Source: Bacillota bacterium (GTDB taxonomy: Bacteria > Bacillota > Clostridia > Lachnospirales > Lachnospiraceae). From it: 51,103 nt of DNA. The notes under the pieces were generated by a model that saw nothing but the letters and a program-made list of their open reading frames with translations, made no database searches and was not told the origin of the DNA. The number at the start of each line of letters is the position of its first letter. Positions within the stretch are counted from its first letter, which is position 1. This document shows positions 34,372-41,890 of this stretch, in pieces. Where the stretch lies: assembly GCA_023415475.1 (NCBI GenBank), contig JAEZKL010000020.1, positions 1 through 51,103 of the forward strand. The letters run 5' to 3'. Position numbers and translations under genes: made by a program.

Positions 34372-35383
34372 GGTATTACAAAAGCTGAATGCAGGGCAGG
34401 AGCTGTCGTCAAGGGAAGCCTATGACATGATTTCGGCGATACAAGCAGATCAGATGACGGATATGCAAATCATGAGCTTTCAGGTAGCATTGTTAATGAA
34501 GGGTCCAACGCTTACCGAGATATCTGCAATCGCGAAAGCGATGCGGGATTATTGTATTCGCGTAATTCCTAAGGTAGAAGGTGAGCTGATGGATACCTGT
34601 GGAACCGGTGGAGGAATAAGCACCTTTAATATATCAACTGCGGTTGCTTTTGTTGCCGCTGCAGCGGGGATTAAGGTAGCGAAGACAGGGAGCAGAGGGA
34701 GTGTTAATCTATCAGGAAGCGCTGATGTGTTGGAAGCCTTAGGTATGCAGATTAACCAGACTCCGGACGCAGCAGAGAAGATGATTGAAGAGGTCGGGAT
34801 TGCCTTTCTATATGCTCCCTTGTTCCACCCGGTGATGCAGAAAATGATTCATCCGGAACAGGAAATCGGTATCAAGACAATCTTTTATACGATTATCGGT
34901 CCGCTAATCAATCCGGCGAAGGCCACCCGTCATGTGATGGGGGTATATAAACCGGAGCTTTTGGATAAGGTTAGCCAGGTAGCCATTGATTTGAATTATA
35001 CTCGCGCCTTATTCGTCCACGGTGAAGACGGAATGGATGAGATATCATTATTAGGAAAGACCAGAATTAATGAGCTGAAGAACGGATGCATCGCCAGCTA
35101 TGAGTTGACTCCTGAGGAGCTTGGTCTATCCCGCTGTAAACCGAATGATATTATAACCGGAACGCCGGAAGCCAATGCGGTAATGATTAAGGATGTATTC
35201 TCCGGCAAGAATAAAGGACCTCGCAGGCAGGCAGTCATACTCAATGCGGCAGCGTCTCTGATGATCGGTGATAAGGCAGATAGCCTGAAGCAGGGGGTTA
35301 AGCTAGCCGCAGATGTCATAGATAGTGGTTTGGCACAAAATAAGCTGAATGAGGTGATTGAAGCTTCCCATTCGTATAAATAA
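34352..35383 (+). CDS. Second, diverged TrpD-family phosphoribosyltransferase
   Basis: A 343-residue paralogue of anthranilate phosphoribosyltransferase, overlapping trpA by 20 bp with AAGGAGG inside trpA. The fold motifs are recognisable: DTCGTGGGISTFNIST, SGSADVLEALG, IIGPLINPA and EDGMDEIS. Compared with the operon's own TrpD, GTGGD has become GTGGG, AKHGNR has become AKTGSR (His and Asn of the anthranilate site lost), and the PVRRELG Arg is lost (HPEQEIG). PRPP and metal residues are mostly kept. It may use another aromatic acceptor, act as a regulator, or be a backup enzyme. It is probably controlled by the same T-box. It does not look like YbiB (TrpD2) in any way I can confirm. Confidence 0.85.
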   Translation: MPVNVIEVLQKLNAGQELSSREAYDMISAIQADQMTDMQIMSFQVALLMKGPTLTEISAIAKAMRDYCIRVIPKVEGELMDTCGTGGGISTFNISTAVAFVAAAAGIKVAKTGSRGSVNLSGSADVLEALGMQINQTPDAAEKMIEEVGIAFLYAPLFHPVMQKMIHPEQEIGIKTIFYTIIGPLINPAKATRHVMGVYKPELLDKVSQVAIDLNYTRALFVHGEDGMDEISLLGKTRINELKNGCIASYELTPEELGLSRCKPNDIITGTPEANAVMIKDVFSGKNKGPRRQAVILNAAASLMIGDKADSLKQGVKLAADVIDSGLAQNKLNEVIEASHSYK

Positions 35384-35430
35384 ATTATTAATTCTTCTAT
35401 ATCATAGCAAAAACGGAACAGCAAAGCGTT

Positions 35431-35452
35431 TTGTATGGTGATACAATATAAT
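35431..35452 (+). promoter_or_regulatory. Palindrome overlapping a -10 before the AraC-type gene
   Basis: A perfect inverted repeat, TTGTAT-GGTG-ATACAA (35431-35446), directly abuts TATAAT (35447-35452), 30 bp before the GTG start. The layout suits an autoregulatory operator. The -35 is weak. Confidence 0.5.
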
Positions 35453-35482
35453 TACCGTACGGGAGAAAGGAAGGGTAAATAA

Positions 35483-36370
35483 GTGAATTATCGTGATGAC
35501 ATAAGCCGAAGTATCGATTATATTGAAGAACATATCAAAGAGAATATAACAGCATTTGATATTGCAGAGATGGCAGGATATTCGTTATACCATTTTTGTC
35601 GAGTTTTCAATATCTGTACAGGGCAACCCTTAATGGAATACGTCCGAAGCAGGAAATTATCCCTGGCGCGCTTGGATTTGCTGAAGGACACCAAAATCCT
35701 TACTATTGCAATTGACTATGGCTTTGAGACCGCCAGCGGTTTCTCAAAAGCCTTTCGGAATGAGTTTGGCTATAGCCCGACCTGGTATATTGCAAGAAGG
35801 AAGGATTTCACTATGGTTGATCAATTAACTGATATAGGAGGATATTTAATGAAACCTGAAATAAAACATAAGAAAGCCTTTCAAGTGGCTGGCTATGGAA
35901 TAAAAACGAATATAGCAAACGGCTATACAAAGGATATTGCAGCTTACTGGGAAAACTATGAAGGAGAGAATCTGGAAAGTAAGCTGTATCAGCTGCTCAA
36001 TCCGCCAAAACACGGCGAAGTTTGTATGTGTGTCCCTTCAAACGGCGAGGGAGATATGATATACTTACTTGGAGTAATTGTTGAGGATTTTTCTAAAGTG
36101 ACCAAGGATATGATTACTGTGGAGGTACCGGAGGCGGATTATGCTGTATTTACTACAATACCGGTGGATACCAGCGCTACGAATGCAGACGGTGGTTCTG
36201 ATTTTTCCAAAGCCATCAAAGCAACCTGGAAATATATCTTCGAAGAATGGTTTCCGAATAGCGGTTATCAATATGATGAAGGTAAGCTTGACTTTGAATT
36301 TTATGATGAACGCTGTCATTCCAGACCGGATACCGTGATGGAAATCTATGTTCCGATTATCGGAAAGTGA
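35483..36370 (+). CDS. AraC-family regulator with GyrI-like effector-binding domain
   Basis: A 295-residue regulator with an N-terminal AraC/XylS DNA-binding region (about 1-105; two helix-turn-helices, ending FGYSPTWYIARRK). A C-terminal effector-binding domain of the GyrI/AraC_E_bind (Rob/BmrR-like) type follows (about 125-295), ending in YVPI. Such proteins typically bind lipophilic or cationic compounds and activate stress or efflux genes. The start is GTG at 35483 after GGAAGGG. It stands alone between the trp operon and the MerR gene; no target is visible. Confidence 0.88.
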   Translation: MNYRDDISRSIDYIEEHIKENITAFDIAEMAGYSLYHFCRVFNICTGQPLMEYVRSRKLSLARLDLLKDTKILTIAIDYGFETASGFSKAFRNEFGYSPTWYIARRKDFTMVDQLTDIGGYLMKPEIKHKKAFQVAGYGIKTNIANGYTKDIAAYWENYEGENLESKLYQLLNPPKHGEVCMCVPSNGEGDMIYLLGVIVEDFSKVTKDMITVEVPEADYAVFTTIPVDTSATNADGGSDFSKAIKATWKYIFEEWFPNSGYQYDEGKLDFEFYDERCHSRPDTVMEIYVPIIGK

Positions 36371-36488
36371 TAACAAGATAACAAGATATTAGAATAACAA
36401 CGTAAAAGAATAATTCTTAATTCCCGAGGTACAAAGAACGGATCATATATACCGATTTTACGAATCAAAAAAAGCCTTAAAAAAGTGA

Positions 36489-36519
36489 TTGACTTTGACG
36501 CAACGTAAAGGTGTAGACT
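36489..36519 (+). promoter_or_regulatory. MerR-type promoter with 19-bp spacer
   Basis: TTGACT (36489-36494) and TAGACT (36514-36519) are separated by 19 bp, the over-long spacer typical of MerR-activated promoters. The spacer contains the dyad CTTTGACG-CAA-CGTAAAG. It lies just before the MerR-TipAS gene, so autoregulation is likely. Confidence 0.8.
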
Positions 36520-36541
36520 CTGTTTGTAAGGAGGTTACGAC

Positions 36542-37300
36542 GTGGAATATACAGTGCAAAAAATAAGCCAAATGGCTGGGATCAGTACCAGAACGCTTCG
36601 GTATTATGATGAAATTGGTATCTTAAAGCCGGCTAGAATCAATTCAAGCGGATATCGAATCTATGGGCAGGCAGAGGTGGATCGACTTCAGCAGATTATG
36701 CTGTATCGGGAGATGGGTGTGAATCTGGATACCATCCAGGATATCTTAAGCTCCAAGACCTTTGACGAGTTGGCAGCACTGAAGGGTCATCTGGTGACGC
36801 TCCTTGCACAGAGACAACAGATTGATATGCTGATCAGTAATGTCGAGAAGACGATTGAAAGTCGGGAAGGAAGAAGAATGATGAAAGACAATGAAAAATT
36901 TGAAGGCTTTAAGAAAAAGTTAGTGGAAGATAACGAGAAGAAATACGGAAAGGAAATCAGAGAGAAGTACGGTGAGGAAGCAGTAAAAGCATCCGATAAC
37001 AAGCTGATGAATATGACCCAGGCCCAGTATGAGGAATTTGAGAAGCTGGGGCAGGAGGTGCTTGATACTCTGGAGCAGGCTTTTGCAACCGGAGATCCTG
37101 CAGGAGAGCTGGGACAAAAGACAGCAGAGCTTCATCGTCAGTGGTTAAGCTATACATGGAGCAGCTATAACAAGGAGGCACATGCCGGGCTTGCTCAGAT
37201 GTATGTGGAGGATGAGCGATTTACTTCTTTTTATGATAAGAAACAGCCGGGTATGGCAGTGTTCCTTCGAGATGCAATTCACATCTATACAAGTAAATAG
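36542..37300 (+). CDS. MerR-family regulator with TipAS ligand domain
   Basis: A 252-residue MerR protein with an N-terminal winged helix-turn-helix (VQKISQMAGISTRTLRYYDEIGIL..GYRIYGQAEVDRL), a dimerisation coiled coil (about 80-120) and a C-terminal TipAS-like antibiotic-recognition domain (about 130-250). TipAS proteins bind thiopeptides and other amphipathic compounds and activate their own promoter, which fits the 19-bp-spacer promoter upstream. The start is GTG at 36542 after TAAGGAGG. No obvious resistance gene follows in the same direction. Confidence 0.9.
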   Translation: MEYTVQKISQMAGISTRTLRYYDEIGILKPARINSSGYRIYGQAEVDRLQQIMLYREMGVNLDTIQDILSSKTFDELAALKGHLVTLLAQRQQIDMLISNVEKTIESREGRRMMKDNEKFEGFKKKLVEDNEKKYGKEIREKYGEEAVKASDNKLMNMTQAQYEEFEKLGQEVLDTLEQAFATGDPAGELGQKTAELHRQWLSYTWSSYNKEAHAGLAQMYVEDERFTSFYDKKQPGMAVFLRDAIHIYTSK

Positions 37301-37349
37301 CATTGATATACGTCACACAAAGGTGAGGTAAATAGAACCACAGGAGTAA

Positions 37350-37388
37350 AATCGTAGATATGCTTAGTAACTAAGCATATCTACGATT
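37350..37388. terminator. Bidirectional terminator, 18-bp perfect inverted repeat
   Basis: AATCGTAGATATGCTTAG and its exact complement surround a three-base loop. It overlaps the last codons and stop of the TetR gene on the minus strand and follows the MerR gene on the plus strand. Confidence 0.75.
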
Positions 37389-37969
37389 GCTTTTACGGCC
37401 ACATCAGTCATGATTTTATAGTCAAGATATTCATGTTTATGATAAACAATCTCGTGAATTATAGTTTCAATGATATCTATGATTAAGTGAGCTTTTTCAT
37501 AAGCATTAGTAGGTTTGATATCAAAAGCCGCCATCATTTTAACGATTTGTGCGGCAGCATTGGATTGAAACCGGCAGAATAATTCGCTGATTTCCTCATC
37601 GGAATGAGAGAGGGCTTGCATTTCCTCATGAACTGTCTTGGCCATGGTATGTGCCACGGTCATGCTTGTTATTATCTCCCTTAATGCCTTTTCAATATCA
37701 ATTGGCTTTTCCAACGCTTTGAGCGTCTCATACATCGGAGTAGTAATATTATTCTCATAGAGATCTATGACCTCCATAAATATATCCTTTTTATCTTTAA
37801 AATAATTATATACGATACCGGTGGATACACCTGCAAGCTTAGCGATCTCAGCAGTATTGGTATTGTGATAACCTTTCTCGCAGAATAATTGGTAGCCTGC
37901 ATCAACTATTTTCTTTCTTTTTTCAATCGAACGCTGCTGTTGTGGTATTCTGATCTGACCATTTCCCAT
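37364..37969 (-). CDS. TetR-family repressor
   Basis: A 201-residue TetR/AcrR protein. The N-terminal helix-turn-helix reads KIVDAGYQLFCEKGYHNTNTAEIAKLAGVSTGIVYNYFKDKKDIF, and the C-terminal ligand domain is helical. It is divergent from an ABC exporter operon and probably represses it (see 38074-38153). The longest reading begins with a GTG at 37978 that overlaps AAAGGAGG; I choose the ATG at 37969. Confidence 0.92.
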   Translation of the reverse strand: MGNGQIRIPQQQRSIEKRKKIVDAGYQLFCEKGYHNTNTAEIAKLAGVSTGIVYNYFKDKKDIFMEVIDLYENNITTPMYETLKALEKPIDIEKALREIITSMTVAHTMAKTVHEEMQALSHSDEEISELFCRFQSNAAAQIVKMMAAFDIKPTNAYEKAHLIIDIIETIIHEIVYHKHEYLDYKIMTDVAVKAIVDMLSY

Positions 37970-38286
37970 GTGAAACACCTCCTTTTATCTATAATTGATT
38001 ATAATAATGAAAATCGATTTCGTCAACCTAAGTAGAACAAAACCGGAAGAAGCACTTACGCGTAAAATATAAATATGAATTAATATTCACATAAGTGATT
38101 GACTTACATAATATGTTATTATATAATAATAAAAATATGAAATTAATGTCATATTCATAATATGCTTGCGAGCTGAGGTAAGGCTTACTGATACGAAGCT
38201 TGTTACCTACTCAAATGATTTTTAAGGAAACAATAGGTGATTTAATGTGAGGGAAATTATTAAGGATAAGAAAGGTGGGAGATTGT
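37970..38286. other. Divergent regulatory region, TetR gene / ABC exporter
   Basis: 317 bp, very AT-rich, with no gene. It contains the exporter promoter flanked by two similar operator-like sites and two ribosome binding sites at its ends. A leader of about 150 nt separates the promoter from the ABC gene; I recognise no riboswitch in it. Confidence 0.6.
38074..38153 (+). promoter_or_regulatory. Exporter promoter flanked by two TetR operator candidates
   Basis: The promoter is TTGACT (38099-38104), 17 bp, TATAAT (38122-38127). Upstream, 38074-38089 reads TATGAATTAATATTCA with arms TGAAT/ATTCA. Downstream of the -10, 38136-38153 reads TATGAAATTAATGTCATA with arms TATGA/TCATA. The two sites share the TATGAA..TTAAT..TCA pattern, as expected for a dimeric repressor binding on either side of the promoter. 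Confidence 0.6.
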
Positions 38287-38988
38287 ATGAGTTTTATTGA
38301 GTTTAAGGATGTTACCAAAGAGTATGTGATAGGTGAAAGTAAGCTTTTGGCGGTAGACCATATTAATTTCGGAATTAATGAGGGGGAATTTGTTGTGATT
38401 CTAGGTCCCAGTGGTGCCGGTAAGTCTACTTTATTAAATCTTCTGGGTGGTATGGATTATGCAACCTCTGGTAAAATCACAATTGCAGGAACTAATATTA
38501 CCAATTACAAGGATGACGAATTAACCGAATACCGCGCTCACAAGGTAGGCTTTGTATTTCAATTTTATAATCTGATCCCGACATTAACAGCATTAGAGAA
38601 TGTTACTTTAACCAAGGAAGTAACAAAAAGTGCTATGGATCCGATCAAGGTATTAGCTTCTGTCGGATTACAGGAGCATACCAATCAATTTCCTTCCCAG
38701 TTATCCGGTGGGGAACAGCAAAGAGTCTCAATCGCCAGAGCAATCTGCAAAAACCCGGCAATGTTATTGTGCGATGAACCCACCGGCGCCCTCGATTCTG
38801 AGACCGGAACAGTAATCCTAAGCCTACTGCAGCGCCTATGCAGAGAGAATCATAAGACCGTAATTATTGTATCCCATAATGCTGCTTTAGCGGAGGCAGC
38901 TGACAAGGTAATCCATATTAAGAATGGAAGGATTACTAATGTTGTAGTGAATGATCATCCGATTGAGGTAAGTGAGGTGAATTGGTGA
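38287..38988 (+). CDS. MacB/LolD-type ABC transporter ATPase
   Basis: A 233-residue ATPase with Walker A GPSGAGKST, Q-loop FQFYNLIPTL, signature LSGGEQQRVSIARA, Walker B LLCDEPTGALD and the H-loop His in VSHN. Sequence type and an FtsX partner point to the MacB/LolD/YknY export group rather than an importer. The start is ATG at 38287 after AAAGGTGGGAG; a GTG at 38275 lies within that ribosome binding site. It overlaps the permease start (TGATG). Confidence 0.93.
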   Translation: MSFIEFKDVTKEYVIGESKLLAVDHINFGINEGEFVVILGPSGAGKSTLLNLLGGMDYATSGKITIAGTNITNYKDDELTEYRAHKVGFVFQFYNLIPTLTALENVTLTKEVTKSAMDPIKVLASVGLQEHTNQFPSQLSGGEQQRVSIARAICKNPAMLLCDEPTGALDSETGTVILSLLQRLCRENHKTVIIVSHNAALAEAADKVIHIKNGRITNVVVNDHPIEVSEVNW

Positions 38989-41282
38989 TGTTGCTGCGTA
39001 AAATGTTAAGAGATATGAAGAATAACATGACCCAGTTTATCTCAATCTTTCTGATGGCCTTCTTAGGGGTGTTCATCTATGCCGGTGTCAATAGCGAAGG
39101 AAATGGTTTGGAGAAGACGTCGGAGAAATTTTATGAGGCTACAGACTTAGCAGATGCCTGGGTTTACAGTACAGGTTTTTCAGAGGAAGCTGCGAAAGAG
39201 GTTGAGAGGTTGAACCAAGTGGAGGGAGTAGAAAGAAGACTAACGATTAAGTCAATCGCTGATTTTGATAATAATCCTACTGTAAAGCTTCATTTCGTTG
39301 AGAATTATGAAATATGTAGATTTCAGTTGATGGAAGGAGAACCATTTTCCTTAAACGATGGTGATGGTGTCTGGTTGGATCAATTATTTGCGGAAGCGAA
39401 GGAGCTAAAGGTAGGAGATAGGATCAGCTTTGATATTAACGGGTTCATAATTGACAAAGAAATTAAAGGATTAGTGATGAGTCCGGAATATGTATATTGT
39501 GCCGGAGAGGATGATATTGTTCCGATACGGACGGATTATGGTTTTGCGTTCCTTTCCGATAAGGCTTTTCCGAAGGAGATACCGATCAGCTACAATGAGC
39601 TTTTGATCCGGGCCGGTGATGAGGCAGGTGCTTCTCTTGAGAATGCTATTGATCAGGCGCTGGAGGGAAAGTACAGTGTCTACGTTACAAGAGAGAATTT
39701 ACGCAGTTATATGCAATTTAATGAGGAGATGAAGGAGCATAAAGCCATTGGGCAGATTTTTCCTATCGTTTTTCTTGCAGTGGCTGTGTTAACCATCGTT
39801 ACGACAATGGCTCGCATCGTGAACAATCAAAGAACGCAGATCGGAGTGCTGAAGGCAATCGGCTTTAAGCGAAGACAGATTTTATTTCATTATGTTTCCT
39901 ATAGCTTATGGATCAGCCTTGCCGGAGCCGTATTGGGTGTTATTGTAGGGCCTATGGTTTTACCCTATCTGTTTTATGCAGCGATGCATACAGTGTATAC
40001 AATACCGGAATGGAAATCAGTAATTCCGATCTCTGTGGTTTATATGGTAATCGCTACATTAGTTGTCTGTACCTTGGCTTCTTATCTTACCTGCCGTAAT
40101 GTTCTTAGCGATACTCCCGCACAGAGTCTGAGGCCGAAAGCTCCAAAATCGGTAAAGCACAGCTTTCTGGACAGAACCAAGCTTTGGACGCGTTTAAGCT
40201 TTCATTCCCAGTGGAACCTGCGGGATGTAATACGCTGTAAGGGGCGATCGATGATGGCAATTGCTGGTATCCTGGGTTGCTCAGCGTTGTTAATCTGCGG
40301 CTTTGGTCTGCAGGATACTATGAAGCATATTATTACCTGGAACTATGAGGTGATTAACCGATACGAAACAAAGGTTGAGATTGAGGAGACCATGACAAGA
40401 GACCAGCTTGATCTAATATTGAAGGAAGTGAACGGCGAAGGAGTATATGAGGGAGCGGTAGAGCTTAAGGCAAAGGGAAAGAAAAAGAGCGGAGAACTCA
40501 TGGTAATGGAAGAGGATATCAGCCTGATCCAATTCGTTGATGAAAGGCGTAATATCATAAAGCTTCCCTCGGACCAGCTTTCAATCAGTTATAAGATGGC
40601 AAAGAATCTGGGAGTGAAGGTAGGAGATGAGATATCCTGGCATATCTATGGTGAAGAGAAATGGAACTCAGCATTGATAGGTGCAATATATAGGACGCCG
40701 TTCACCCAGGGAATTACTATGTTCCGACCATTTTATGAGGAGTTTGGATACTCTTACCGGCCTTCTATGATAGTAAGTGAGCAAAAAAATGTATCCGAAC
40801 GATATACAGAAGGAGAAGGCGGTATATCAAAGATATCCGATAAGGAGGAGCTGATTAAAAGCTATCAAATGCTGGCAAAGGCAATGGATATCATGGTATA
40901 TACCTTGATGGTAGCCGCCATCATTCTTGCTGTAGTGGTGATATACAATCTGGGTGTCTTGTCTTTCACTGAACGTATGAGGGAGCTATCAACCCTGAAG
41001 GTTATGGGATTTAAGACAACAAAGCTTCGCCGACTTTTATTAACACAAAATATCTGGCTGACAATTGTTGGTATCATTCCCGGCTTACCAATTGGTATAT
41101 TAATCTTAAGCTATATTTTCCAGTTCCTTGGGGAGGTATTTGACTTTATTATTGTGGTTGAATTCAGTTCCTATTTATATACCGTAATTGGAACCATAGT
41201 ATTATCTGCTGCGGTGAATCGATTATTTTCAAAGAAGCTGAAAAGTATCGATATGGTAAGCTCGCTAAAGGGTGTGGAATAA
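38988..41282 (+). CDS. FtsX-like ABC permease (two FtsX domains)
   Basis: A 764-residue membrane protein with a first helix near 15-37, an extracytoplasmic domain, three helices (about 255-370), another helix near 425, a second extracytoplasmic domain and three final helices (about 640-750). This is the duplicated FtsX layout of stand-alone MacB-type exporters in Firmicutes. The ends of both triplets carry the typical ATPase-contacting IGVLKAIGFKRRQI and STLKVMGFKTTKL. Substrate unknown; the TetR neighbour suggests a toxic or signalling compound. The start is ATG at 38988 (GAGGTG upstream), overlapping the ATPase stop by one base. Confidence 0.9.
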   Translation: MLLRKMLRDMKNNMTQFISIFLMAFLGVFIYAGVNSEGNGLEKTSEKFYEATDLADAWVYSTGFSEEAAKEVERLNQVEGVERRLTIKSIADFDNNPTVKLHFVENYEICRFQLMEGEPFSLNDGDGVWLDQLFAEAKELKVGDRISFDINGFIIDKEIKGLVMSPEYVYCAGEDDIVPIRTDYGFAFLSDKAFPKEIPISYNELLIRAGDEAGASLENAIDQALEGKYSVYVTRENLRSYMQFNEEMKEHKAIGQIFPIVFLAVAVLTIVTTMARIVNNQRTQIGVLKAIGFKRRQILFHYVSYSLWISLAGAVLGVIVGPMVLPYLFYAAMHTVYTIPEWKSVIPISVVYMVIATLVVCTLASYLTCRNVLSDTPAQSLRPKAPKSVKHSFLDRTKLWTRLSFHSQWNLRDVIRCKGRSMMAIAGILGCSALLICGFGLQDTMKHIITWNYEVINRYETKVEIEETMTRDQLDLILKEVNGEGVYEGAVELKAKGKKKSGELMVMEEDISLIQFVDERRNIIKLPSDQLSISYKMAKNLGVKVGDEISWHIYGEEKWNSALIGAIYRTPFTQGITMFRPFYEEFGYSYRPSMIVSEQKNVSERYTEGEGGISKISDKEELIKSYQMLAKAMDIMVYTLMVAAIILAVVVIYNLGVLSFTERMRELSTLKVMGFKTTKLRRLLLTQNIWLTIVGIIPGLPIGILILSYIFQFLGEVFDFIIVVEFSSYLYTVIGTIVLSAAVNRLFSKKLKSIDMVSSLKGVE

Positions 41283-41287
41283 AGGAT

Positions 41288-41332
41288 GGGGACTGTCACA
41301 TAATGAATGTTACCTCATGTGCGACAGTCCCC
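41288..41332. terminator. Bidirectional terminator between exporter and msrA
   Basis: GGGGACTGTC with a few further pairs to GACAGTCCCC, between convergent genes. The flanking T/A runs are short. Confidence 0.7.
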
Positions 41333-41341
41333 ATAATATAG

Positions 41342-41875
41342 CTATGATAGCATGTTATCCTTGGCCAGCTTAGCCTGGTCGAATTTTTCACGATGAATAT
41401 GACAATAACCATTCGGATTCTTATCCAGGTATTTCTGATGATATTCCTCAGCAAGATAGTAATTACGGAGTGGTAATACCTCAATAGCAACCGGTTTATC
41501 ATAATGGGCCTGAAGCTCTTGGATGGAGGCCTGAATGATGGGCAGATCCCGTTCGTCCACATAATAGATCCCGGTGCGATACTGAGTACCGATATCTCCA
41601 CCCTGACGGTTGACAGAGGTAGGGTCAATGACATCATAATAAAGAGTAAGGATGAACTCCAAGCGGATTTGCCTGGGGTCATAGAAAACACGAACAGTCT
41701 CCGCATGTCCTGTGTTATGATGGCATACCTCCTGATATGTCGGATTTTCGGTATTACCGTTGGCATAACCAACATCTGTCTTACAAATTCCATTGATATT
41801 AGCTAAATATTTTTCAGTACCCCAGAAGCATCCGCCTGCGAGGTAGATTTCTTTTAAGTTGTGTTCTGATGACAT
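41342..41875 (-). CDS. msrA: Peptide methionine-S-sulfoxide reductase
   Basis: A 177-residue MsrA, which repairs S-methionine sulfoxide in proteins. The catalytic Cys lies in AGGCFWGTEKYL. VGYANGNTENPTYQEVC and GDIGTQYRTGIYY are also family signatures. It has no MsrB fusion. It begins 15 bp after the calcium ATPase gene, so the two form a minus-strand operon. RBS AAAGGA precedes the ATG. Confidence 0.94.
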   Translation of the reverse strand: MSSEHNLKEIYLAGGCFWGTEKYLANINGICKTDVGYANGNTENPTYQEVCHHNTGHAETVRVFYDPRQIRLEFILTLYYDVIDPTSVNRQGGDIGTQYRTGIYYVDERDLPIIQASIQELQAHYDKPVAIEVLPLRNYYLAEEYHQKYLDKNPNGYCHIHREKFDQAKLAKDNMLS

Positions 41876-41890
41876 ATGCTGTTCCTTTCG

